A DNA stretch of 6,136 nucleotides from Comamonadaceae bacterium (GTDB lineage Bacteria > Pseudomonadota > Gammaproteobacteria > Burkholderiales > Burkholderiaceae_C): the NCBI GenBank assembly GCA_947469815.1, contig CANIRI010000153.1:1-6136 (forward strand), in the 5' to 3' direction. Both the position numbers and the translations under genes were made by a program. Below are positions 1-5,866 of this stretch, piece by piece (position 1 is the first letter of the stretch; the number at the start of each line of letters is the position of its first letter). Below the pieces are notes generated by a model that was given only the letters and a program-made list of their open reading frames with translations, was not told the DNA's origin and searched no databases.

Positions 1-612
1 CATGCGCAAAATCACGGCCGCGCCAGCAGTGGCCCAGTCGCCGGTTTTGCGCTTGAGCTTTTGATAGGCGTAGCCGGTACCGGCGGTAAAGGGCGCAACC
101 AGGATGGCGGTGAGGATTTCGTCTTCAGCCAGCGCGGTCATGTAGGTGCCGTGGAAAAAGTCCACCGCCTTGACCTGCCGCGTTCCCTTGGGGCCTTGCA
201 GCTCGAACGTGGCATCCAGGGCCATGGCAATCGCCGGGTGGTCGTTGCCGGGGTCACCATGGGCGATGTCGCCGCCAATGGTGCCGCGGTTGCGCACCTG
301 GGGGTCGGCAATCAGCAGCGCCGCTTCGACCAGCAGGGGCAGGTGTTTTTGCAGCAGGGGGGAGGCGATCAACTCGTTTTCGGATGTCATCGCGCCGATG
401 CGGATCACGCCGCCGCTTTCGCTGATGCCGCGCAACTCAGGAATGCGGTTGATGTCAATCAGTACGCCGGGCTGGGCAAAGCGCAGCTTCATCATCGGCA
501 GCAGGCTGTGGCCGCCGGCGAGCAGCTTGGCGTCGTCGCCCAGCGAAGACAGCAGGGCAATGGCCTCGGCCACGGTGCGCGGGGCGTGGTAATCGAATGC
601 GGGTGGAATCAC
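1..612 (-). CDS. coxM: Carbon monoxide dehydrogenase medium (FAD-binding) subunit CoxM, 3' end cut by window edge
   Basis: This is the FAD-binding subunit of an aerobic Mo-containing CO dehydrogenase, a cytoplasmic or membrane-associated enzyme that oxidises CO to CO2. The medium subunit takes electrons from the Fe-S small subunit and passes them to the respiratory chain. I translated the minus strand from a GTG at 612-610 and obtained 204 uninterrupted codons to the window edge; about 80 C-terminal residues of a usual ~285-290 are missing. The N-terminus (MIPPAFDYHAP), the FAD motif AGGHSLLPMMKLR at residues 32-44, LLIADPQVR followed by TIGGD at 111-115 and HGDPGND at 118-124, and GYAYQKLKRKTGDWATA at 180-196 closely match remembered CoxM sequences. 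A GAGGAG ribosome-binding site sits 5 nt before the GTG. The gene is first on its strand here, which fits the coxM-coxS-coxL order. A related hydroxylase FAD subunit with another substrate cannot be excluded without the large subunit. Confidence 0.9.
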   Translation of the reverse strand, partial: MIPPAFDYHAPRTVAEAIALLSSLGDDAKLLAGGHSLLPMMKLRFAQPGVLIDINRIPELRGISESGGVIRIGAMTSENELIASPLLQKHLPLLVEAALLIADPQVRNRGTIGGDIAHGDPGNDHPAIAMALDATFELQGPKGTRQVKAVDFFHGTYMTALAEDEILTAILVAPFTAGTGYAYQKLKRKTGDWATAGAAVILRM

Positions 613-617
613 GGCAG

Positions 618-623
618 CTCCTC
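618..623 (-). promoter_or_regulatory. Ribosome-binding site of coxM
   Basis: The minus strand reads GAGGAG, then 5 nt, then the GTG at 612-610. It is the strongest Shine-Dalgarno match in the window and decides the non-ATG start, which also matches the usual N-terminus of CoxM proteins. Confidence 0.8.
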
Positions 624-739
624 AAGTATGTGTCAGACCCAAGGGCGAACCGCCCGCCGGGTGATCCCTACTCTAAGCGAATTTGATGTCCCGGGCACTA
701 GGGCTCACCCCAATGTCCTCGCAGAATCGCGGGCGGCAG

Positions 740-804
740 TGTAAAAATTTTCAGCAATGGGCGCTAATTTACCCCTGGCCACTCAGGCGCTGAAAAAGTT
801 TACA
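740..804. repeat. Imperfect inverted repeat, 16-bp arms, candidate operator
   Basis: The left arm at 740-755 reads TGTAAAAATTTTCAGC and the right arm at 789-804 reads GCTGAAAAAGTTTACA. They are reverse complements at 14 of 16 positions, with mismatches only at 746/798 and 747/797, separated by 33 bp. The arm centres are 49 bp apart, between four and five helical turns. A shorter related element, GCGCTAATTTACC at 761-773, lies between the arms and shares GCGCT and TTTAC with the right arm. The position in the AT-rich part of a divergent intergenic region suggests a regulator binding site. It could also form a long-loop hairpin, but the lack of a following T tract argues against a terminator. 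No known regulator motif was recognised. Confidence 0.55.
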
Positions 805-841
805 AAAAAGCTAAATCCTCAAGCCAGCGGGTCGGCGCGCC

Positions 842-1564
842 ATGGTGGATACTGGCGGGTCTATGCAATCCCCCACCCAAGCACACTGGATCGCCCGCAG
901 CATCGGCTCGGCCTCCACCACACCTGCGCTGCTGGTGTTACTGGTCGGCCTGACGCTGCTGTGGATCAGCCGGGTCGACCGCATGGTCCCGGGTGTTCAG
1001 GGCGCCTTGATCGGTACCGCGGTGTTACTGGTGGGTTTGGGTTGCGCGGCGCTGGCGGCGGTGCGACCGCAGCGCGCCGGGCTGTCGCCACCACACGTGA
1101 TGTTGTCCCTGGGTTTTGGCGGCATGCTGCTGGGACTGCTGTGGGACGTGCTCGACGGCGGCGCGGACAGACTGGCAAGCTTGTGCAGCCAGTCCGCCTC
1201 TTTGAGTCTGTATGACAGTTTCTGGCTGCACGTGGCGTATTTGCCCGGCATGCACCTGGGCATGCTCGCCGGGGGCTTGCTGGCGATTCCCAGCCTGCGC
1301 GTGCTGCGCCCGCATTGCGGACGTTACCTCTGCTCGCTTTTTGCACAAAATATGATGTGCTCGGCCTGGATGCTGATCGGGATGACCCTGGGGGCGCTGT
1401 GGCTGGTGCGGGTGCAGACCCAGTCCACCGGCTCCACCGTGGCCGGCATGCTGGGCGGCATGTTCGTCGGCATGACCTGGGGCATGGTGGTCAGCGTGGG
1501 CTTGTACCGTCTGTTCTTCCAACTGCGCCAAAGGCGGGCAGGCGGCTTCGGCGCAGCGGACTGA
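842..1564 (+). CDS. Uncharacterised six-helix membrane protein with Gly-Met-x-x-Gly repeats
   Basis: I do not recognise this 240-residue protein. Hydrophobicity by eye gives six membrane segments at about residues 25-43, 53-74, 84-103, 128-152, 163-189 and 198-226. The short basic C-terminal tail (QLRQRR) suggests a cytoplasmic C-terminus. No signal peptide or soluble domain is visible. Segments 3 to 6 each carry GMxxG: residues 94-98, 136-144 (doubled), 180-184 and 202-215, where GM recurs every four residues four times. His129, His138 and Cys164/173 lie in or near the same helices. The first ATG at 842 is taken; an in-frame TAA at 812 blocks further extension, and ATG 863 is a possible alternative. 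Neither start has a clear ribosome-binding site. Its stop is one base before the XdhC-type gene, so the two are very likely co-transcribed and perhaps translationally coupled. A role in metal transport for hydroxylase maturation is only a hypothesis. Confidence 0.75.
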   Translation: MVDTGGSMQSPTQAHWIARSIGSASTTPALLVLLVGLTLLWISRVDRMVPGVQGALIGTAVLLVGLGCAALAAVRPQRAGLSPPHVMLSLGFGGMLLGLLWDVLDGGADRLASLCSQSASLSLYDSFWLHVAYLPGMHLGMLAGGLLAIPSLRVLRPHCGRYLCSLFAQNMMCSAWMLIGMTLGALWLVRVQTQSTGSTVAGMLGGMFVGMTWGMVVSVGLYRLFFQLRQRRAGGFGAAD

Positions 1565-1565
1565 C

Positions 1566-2621
1566 ATGGAAAACCTGGACGTGATGGTGCTGCGCACGCT
1601 GCGCGACTGGCGCACTGCAGGAAAGCATGCGTTGCTGGCAACGGTGGTCCGGACCTGGGGCTCATCGCCACGGCCGGTGGGCTCCATCATGGCTTTGTGC
1701 GAAGACGGTGCGGTGGTCGGATCGGTCTCCGGCGGCTGCATTGAAGACGACCTGATTCACCGCTTCACGCAGGCCTACGCGCCAGGTAGCGCGCGCAACT
1801 TGCCCAAAGGACCACCGGAATGGGTGAAATACGGCATCAGCGCCGACGAAGCCCACCGCTTTGGCCTGCCTTGTGGCGGCACGCTGGAGCTGCTGCTGGA
1901 ATTCGACCCCGATGCGCAGGGTCTGGTCGCCCTGGTGTCCCAGCTCGACGCGGGCAGCCTGGTGCAGCGCAGCGTCACGCTGCTGGATGGCCACGCGCAA
2001 CTCCAGACCTGCAGCGCCGCTGCCGATTGCCACGCCACTGACACGCACCTAGTCAACACCTTCGGCCCCGAGTTCCGGATGTTGCTCATCGGTGCCGGGC
2101 CGCTGACCGAGTGCCTGGCGACCATGGCCATTTTTTGCGGTTTTGCGGTCACCGTCTGCGACCCGCGCGAGGAATACCGTGGCAGCTGGGCCCTGGGCGG
2201 CGTGGCCATGCGCACCGAGATGCCCGACGACGTGGTGCTGGACATGCGGCCCGACCGCCGCACCTGCGTGGTGGCGCTCACCCACGACCCCAAGCTTGAC
2301 GATCTGGCGCTGCTGGAGGCGCTGAAAACCGAGGCCTTCTACATCGGCGCGATCGGGTCGCGGCGCAATAACGAGGCGCGCCAGCAACGCATGATCGAGC
2401 ACTTCGATGAGACCGCCGCATCGCTGCAACGCCTGCGCGGCCCGATTGGCCTGTACATCGCCAGCAAAACGCCGCCGGAAATCGCGGTGAGCATCATGGG
2501 CGAAATTTTGGCTGTGAAAAACGGCGTGGACTTGCCGCTGGCGATGCGGGTAGGGCCTGCCAAAGACGGCCTTGCTGTGGTGATGAATGACCCCGGCGTC
2601 GTGGTCTGCGGTGTAGCCTGA
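1566..2621 (+). CDS. XdhC/CoxI family molybdenum hydroxylase maturation factor
   Basis: Members of the XdhC/CoxI family bind the molybdenum cofactor and help convert it to the sulfurated form before insertion into xanthine dehydrogenase- or CO dehydrogenase-type enzymes. In oligotrophic CO oxidisers the family members are CoxI and CoxF. The 351-residue product has the N-terminal XdhC_CoxI domain with RTWGSSPRPVGS at 29-40, GSVSGGCIEDD at 52-62 and the conserved PCGG at 102-105. A C-terminal Rossmann-type domain follows, starting with LLIGAGPL at 173-180, then VCDPREEY at 197-204, YIGAIGSRRN at 259-268 and PIGLYIASKTPPEIAVSI at 293-310. Length is typical of two-domain members. The ATG lies one base after the stop of the upstream membrane-protein gene (TGA-C-ATG) with no strong ribosome-binding site, suggesting coupling. 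Proximity to divergent coxM supports service to that enzyme. Which cox paralogue it is cannot be settled here. Confidence 0.92.
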   Translation: MENLDVMVLRTLRDWRTAGKHALLATVVRTWGSSPRPVGSIMALCEDGAVVGSVSGGCIEDDLIHRFTQAYAPGSARNLPKGPPEWVKYGISADEAHRFGLPCGGTLELLLEFDPDAQGLVALVSQLDAGSLVQRSVTLLDGHAQLQTCSAAADCHATDTHLVNTFGPEFRMLLIGAGPLTECLATMAIFCGFAVTVCDPREEYRGSWALGGVAMRTEMPDDVVLDMRPDRRTCVVALTHDPKLDDLALLEALKTEAFYIGAIGSRRNNEARQQRMIEHFDETAASLQRLRGPIGLYIASKTPPEIAVSIMGEILAVKNGVDLPLAMRVGPAKDGLAVVMNDPGVVVCGVA

Positions 2622-2633
2622 CCGGGCGACGCC

Positions 2634-3746
2634 ATGCGCAATTTCATCGTCGCGCCACAGGGTCTCACCGAGAGCGACACCCTGCCCCAAGCGCTGCCTT
2701 CTGAAGGCTTTTTGTGGCTGTCGTTCTCGCGGCGCGAATTTGAGGTGCTGCAACACGAGGTGCAAAGCCTGCTGCAGTCGCTGTGTGGCGTGCAGCTGTA
2801 TGAATTGCACACCGCCGACCTGCTGAACAACCAACTGCCCTCGCATTTTGATTTCACGTCCGACTACGACTTGGTGGTCTTTCGGCGTCTGGCGCGCGGC
2901 AAGACCGAGACCGACATCAGCCAGCCCGGCGAGCTGCTGTACCGCGCCAATCCGACCGGCGGTCCGCCTATCCTGCGCCGCATCGACACCAGCCCGGTGG
3001 CGTTTGTGGTGCTGGACCGGATCGTGCTGTCGGTGCACCCGGCAGACTGCGCGGTGCGGGACAGTTTCGCGGCCAAGCTGCTGAACACGGCACCGGTGGC
3101 ACCCGGGCTCTCGGCCCACCGATTGCCCACCAACCCCGTCGATTTGATGCTGCGAATGCTCAACACGATGGTGGACGGCTATCTGGATTTACGCCGCGAA
3201 CTGACGCGCCAACTGGACCACTGGCAAAGCGAGTTGCTCAATCCGCGCACCCGCTTCAACAACTGGAGCACCCTGCTGGATTCGCGCTTAACCCTGCATT
3301 ACCTCGACGAGGTGTGTGAGGACCAGCGCGCGACCATCCAGGACTGGCTGGAGGCGCTGGACACCTGGCAAGCCGACGACACGTTCCAGACCAAAGATCT
3401 GGAGATGCTGCGGGTGCGCAGCCGCGATCTGCTGGAGCACATCGAGCGCGTGGTGCACCACGTGGACCGCTTGGAGCGCAGCGCCGAAACGGCGGTTCAA
3501 ATGCACTTCAACCTGCAAAGCAACCGCGCCAATGACGTCATGAAAACGCTGACCGCGGTCACTGCCATCTTCTTGCCGTTGAACCTGATCACCGGCTATT
3601 TCGGCATGAACTTTGAGACCTTTGACATGCTGCATGGCGCGCATAGCGTGGTCTGGGCCAGCTTGTTCATGCTGTTGATCGCTTGCGGGCTGGCCTGGTA
3701 TTTCTGGCGCCGTCACTACTTCGGCGGGTCGCAGCGCGAACGCTGA
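2634..3746 (+). CDS. corA: CorA-family divalent metal cation transporter
   Basis: This 370-residue protein belongs to the CorA (2-TM-GxN) family of pentameric inner-membrane channels, classically for Mg2+, sometimes Co2+, Ni2+ or Zn2+. It has a large cytoplasmic N-terminal alpha/beta domain (about 1-165), a long helical stalk (about 170-305) and two C-terminal membrane helices (about 304-322 and 337-357). The signature YFGMNF is at 322-327, exactly at the end of helix 1. The usual acidic MPE-type element after GMN is not present: the loop reads ETFDMLHGAH at 328-337. The C-terminus ends in a basic WRRHYF, as expected on the cytoplasmic side. It starts 12 bp after the XdhC-type gene and probably shares its transcript, although no good Shine-Dalgarno is visible. 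The family is clear; the ion and the strict corA identity are not, since ZntB-like relatives share the fold. Confidence 0.88.
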   Translation: MRNFIVAPQGLTESDTLPQALPSEGFLWLSFSRREFEVLQHEVQSLLQSLCGVQLYELHTADLLNNQLPSHFDFTSDYDLVVFRRLARGKTETDISQPGELLYRANPTGGPPILRRIDTSPVAFVVLDRIVLSVHPADCAVRDSFAAKLLNTAPVAPGLSAHRLPTNPVDLMLRMLNTMVDGYLDLRRELTRQLDHWQSELLNPRTRFNNWSTLLDSRLTLHYLDEVCEDQRATIQDWLEALDTWQADDTFQTKDLEMLRVRSRDLLEHIERVVHHVDRLERSAETAVQMHFNLQSNRANDVMKTLTAVTAIFLPLNLITGYFGMNFETFDMLHGAHSVVWASLFMLLIACGLAWYFWRRHYFGGSQRER

Positions 3747-3771
3747 CAGCGGCTGTTGCGCCGGGTCAGCG
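3741..3771. terminator. Possible hairpin between convergent corA-like gene and ptsI
   Basis: CGCTGAC at 3741-3747 and GTCAGCG at 3765-3771 are perfect inverted repeats around a 17-nt loop. The left arm contains the TGA of the corA-like gene and the right arm contains the stop of ptsI. The position fits a shared bidirectional terminator, but the stem is only 7 bp, the loop is long and neither strand has a following T tract, so intrinsic termination is doubtful. Overlap of the arms with two stop codons could be coincidence. Confidence 0.25.
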
Positions 3772-5541
3772 CAGCAAAATCGCCTGATCGGGTTGGTCGG
3801 CCGCAAGCACGTCTGCCGCCCAGGGCGCCAGCACCCGGGTATCGGCGCGCAAGACCTCTTCTTTGACCGCCAGGATGCGCGAGGGGTGCATGGAAAAACT
3901 GCGCAAACCCAAGCCCAGCAAGAGGTGGGTCATTGCCACGTCGCCGGCCATCTCACCGCACACCGCCACGCCCTTGCCTTTTCTGCGGGCCTGTCCAATC
4001 GTGTCCGCCACCAAGCGCAAGACCGCCGGGTGCAGCGGCTCATACAAATGGGCGACTGATTCATCCGTGCGGTCCACCGCCAGGGTGTACTGGATCAGGT
4101 CGTTGGTCCCCACCGACAAAAAGTCAAAGTGCGTCAGGAAGGGGCGCAGGTTTAACGCAGCGGCCGGGATTTCAATCATGGCGCCGATTTGCACCGCCCC
4201 GTAGGCGACGCCACGGCGGTCCAAACTGGCGCGGGCACGCTGCAGATGGGCCAGCGTCTGAAGGATCTGGGACTCGTGCGCCAGCATAGGCACCAGCAAA
4301 TGCACAGGCCCGAAGGCCGCCGCGCGCAGGATGGCGCGCAACTGGGTGGTGAACATGGCCGGTTCGGACAAGCTCCAGCGGATGGCCCGCAGGCCCAGCG
4401 CGGGGTTCAGGTGCGCATCATCGTGTTGTGAACCATCCAAGGGTTTGTCGGCCCCGATGTCAACGGTGCGGATGGTCACCGGCAGCCCGCGCATATCCTC
4501 CACCGCGCGGCGGTAGGCGGCGAATTGCTCCTCCTCATCGGGCAAGTGGCCATGGCGACCCATGAACAAGAATTCGCTGCGGAACAGCCCGACCCCCACC
4601 GCACCGCAGGCCAAGGCTCCTGGCACATCCTCGGGCACCTCGATATTGGCCATCAGCTCGATCACCTCGCCATCGAGCGTGCGCGCCGGCGTGTGCAGCA
4701 GGCGCGACAGGCGGGCACGCTCGGCCAGGCCCTGCGCCTGCTTGTGCGCATATTCGGCCCGTATCGCCGGGGACGGGTCGACGATGACCAGCCCGGCGTC
4801 GCCGTCGATGATGACCCAGTCGTCCTGGCGCACCAGCTGGCTGGCCGTGCGCGCACCGACCACAGCCGGAATGTCCAGGCTGCGGGCCACGATGGCGGTG
4901 TGCGACGTCTTGCCGCCCACATCGGTCACAAAACCCGAGAAGGCGCTGTTTTTGAACAGCAACATGTCCGCAGGCGATAAGTCATGTGCCACCAGGACCA
5001 GGGATTCTTCTGCAGCCGCGCCGGTTTCGGTATCGGTTTTATGCGGTTTGCGCCGCCGGTCTTGCAGACGCAAACCGGCTGGATTGGCCGTGCTCTGCAT
5101 GGCGCGCAGCACCCGCTCCACAATCTGTTCGAGGTCTGCTTTGCGCTCCCGCAAATACGGGTCTTCCATCTCGTCAAAGGTGCGCGCCAGCACCTCGAGT
5201 TGGGCCGTCACCGCCCACTCCGCGTTGTAGAAGCGCTCGCTGATCCACTGCTTGACGCCCTGGCCCAAGGCTTCGTCTTTCAGCAGCATCAAGTGCACAT
5301 CCAGCAGCGCGCTCAATTCCTGCGGCGCGTCTTTGGGGCCGAGTTGCTGGACGCTGGCTTGCAAGCGGGTGATTTCCTCGATCACCGCATTGCGGCCCTG
5401 GCGCACCCGGTCAATTTCGCCGGCAACCTGCTCGGGCGCGACGAAGTAGTGGGCCACGTCCCTGCGGCTGGAACCCACCAGTACCGCGCGGCCCATGACC
5501 ACGCCGCGCGACACTGCTAAACCGTGGATGGAAAAAGCCAT
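3766..5541 (-). CDS. ptsI: PTS Enzyme I (phosphoenolpyruvate-protein phosphotransferase)
   Basis: Enzyme I takes phosphate from phosphoenolpyruvate onto a histidine and passes it to HPr, the first step of the phosphotransferase system in the cytoplasm. From the ATG at 5541 the product has 591 residues. It shows the phosphohistidine motif GGKTSHTAIVAR at 209-220 (active His214). In the C-terminal PEP-binding barrel it shows GVGLFRSEFLFMGR at 316-329, TVDIGADKP at 359-367, DFLSVGTNDLIQY at 473-485 and VAVCGEMAGD at 525-534 with the catalytic Cys528. A basic, low-complexity linker of about 20 residues (160-179) not found in E. coli EI precedes the swivelling domain. An in-frame TTG lies two codons upstream, but AGGGA at 5551-5555 is 9 nt from the ATG and only 3 nt from the TTG, so the ATG is preferred. 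The gene follows ptsH by 30 bp. Confidence 0.97.
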   Translation of the reverse strand: MAFSIHGLAVSRGVVMGRAVLVGSSRRDVAHYFVAPEQVAGEIDRVRQGRNAVIEEITRLQASVQQLGPKDAPQELSALLDVHLMLLKDEALGQGVKQWISERFYNAEWAVTAQLEVLARTFDEMEDPYLRERKADLEQIVERVLRAMQSTANPAGLRLQDRRRKPHKTDTETGAAAEESLVLVAHDLSPADMLLFKNSAFSGFVTDVGGKTSHTAIVARSLDIPAVVGARTASQLVRQDDWVIIDGDAGLVIVDPSPAIRAEYAHKQAQGLAERARLSRLLHTPARTLDGEVIELMANIEVPEDVPGALACGAVGVGLFRSEFLFMGRHGHLPDEEEQFAAYRRAVEDMRGLPVTIRTVDIGADKPLDGSQHDDAHLNPALGLRAIRWSLSEPAMFTTQLRAILRAAAFGPVHLLVPMLAHESQILQTLAHLQRARASLDRRGVAYGAVQIGAMIEIPAAALNLRPFLTHFDFLSVGTNDLIQYTLAVDRTDESVAHLYEPLHPAVLRLVADTIGQARRKGKGVAVCGEMAGDVAMTHLLLGLGLRSFSMHPSRILAVKEEVLRADTRVLAPWAADVLAADQPDQAILLR

Positions 5542-5550
5542 GTGCAATCG

Positions 5551-5555
5551 TCCCT
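5551..5555 (-). promoter_or_regulatory. Ribosome-binding site of ptsI
   Basis: AGGGA on the minus strand lies 9 nt before ATG 5541-5539. It favours this start over the in-frame TTG at 5547-5545. Confidence 0.5.
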
Positions 5556-5571
5556 GTGGCTGGCTAAGACC

Positions 5572-5841
5572 TTATTCGCCTTCGCCGAACTTGTCGGCAA
5601 TCAAGGCCAGCAGCCCGGCCAGTGCCTGGTCGGCATCGGGCCCCTCTGTCTCCAGCTGCACTTCCGAACCGATACCCGCGGCCAGCATCATCACACCCAT
5701 GATGCTTTTGCCATTGACCCGGCGCTCGCCCCGGGTGATCCATACCTCGCTGGCAAAGCTGCCGGCCAACTTGGTCAGTTTGGCCGAGGCCCGGGCGTGC
5801 AGGCCGAGCTTGTTGATGATGGTGGCGGTGGCAATCGGCAT
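5572..5841 (-). CDS. ptsH: Phosphocarrier protein HPr
   Basis: HPr is the small cytoplasmic phosphocarrier that accepts phosphate from Enzyme I on a histidine and hands it to EIIA proteins. The 89-residue product has the canonical length and fold markers. The phosphorylation motif KLGLHARAS is at 11-19 with His15 and the neighbouring Arg17 intact. NGKSIMGVMML is at 43-53 with Ser46, the site that HPr kinase/phosphorylase modifies in Gram-positives and in many betaproteobacteria. The Ser46 motif suggests that an hprK gene may exist elsewhere in the genome, but none is visible here. The ATG at 5841-5839 lies 25 bp after the EIIA stop and lacks a strong Shine-Dalgarno. It sits between EIIA and ptsI on the same strand, consistent with a single operon. 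Confidence 0.97.
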   Translation of the reverse strand: MPIATATIINKLGLHARASAKLTKLAGSFASEVWITRGERRVNGKSIMGVMMLAAGIGSEVQLETEGPDADQALAGLLALIADKFGEGE

Positions 5842-5866
5842 AGGGTGGCTCAGTCAGTTGATCAGA

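Larger units (their letters stand above)
613..841. promoter_or_regulatory. Divergent intergenic region between coxM and the membrane-protein operon
   Basis: This 229-bp region separates coxM (leftward) from the 842 gene (rightward) and must hold the promoters of both if neither is read through from elsewhere. Roughly 740-817 is clearly richer in A+T than its surroundings, with runs such as AAAATTTT at 744-751 and AAAAAA at 804-809. It contains a 16-bp imperfect inverted repeat, listed separately. A small hairpin, GGGCG-GTT-CGCCC on the minus strand at 655-643, would lie in the coxM leader about 30 nt before the start. I could not find a convincing sigma-70 pair or a sigma-54 -24/-12 element on either strand, so no promoter is assigned. 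No credible coding sequence lies here. Confidence 0.6.

Noticed and set aside
61..744. Plus-strand open frame of 227 codons opposite coxM
   Set aside because: It is antisense to a clearly conserved CoxM reading frame, is rich in Gln, Gly and His as antisense GC-rich frames usually are, and has no recognisable motif.
613..841. Sigma-54 or sigma-70 promoters for coxM and the membrane-protein gene
   Set aside because: Partial matches such as TACACT on the minus strand and TTTACA on the plus strand lack a partner hexamer at suitable spacing. TGGCC elements lack a GC at the right distance for a -24/-12 promoter.
757..1215. Plus-strand open frame starting in the intergenic region
   Set aside because: It overlaps the membrane protein in another frame, is rich in Gly, Arg and Pro, and would place coding sequence over the inverted repeat. 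No motif supports it.
1025..1741. Minus-strand open frame of 238 codons opposite the unknown membrane protein
   Set aside because: The membrane protein frame is only a hypothetical, so this was considered seriously. The minus frame is low-complexity (His, Gln, Ala) and overlaps the conserved XdhC start, whereas the plus frame has regular hydrophobic helices and abuts the XdhC gene by one base.
2049..3119. Minus-strand open frame of 356 codons
   Set aside because: It runs antisense across the XdhC-type gene and the corA-like gene, both of which carry family motifs. Its His/Arg/Gln-rich composition is typical of a shadow frame.
4984..5520. Plus-strand open frame of 178 codons opposite ptsI
   Set aside because: It is antisense to the Enzyme I domain that carries the phosphohistidine region and shows no family features of its own.
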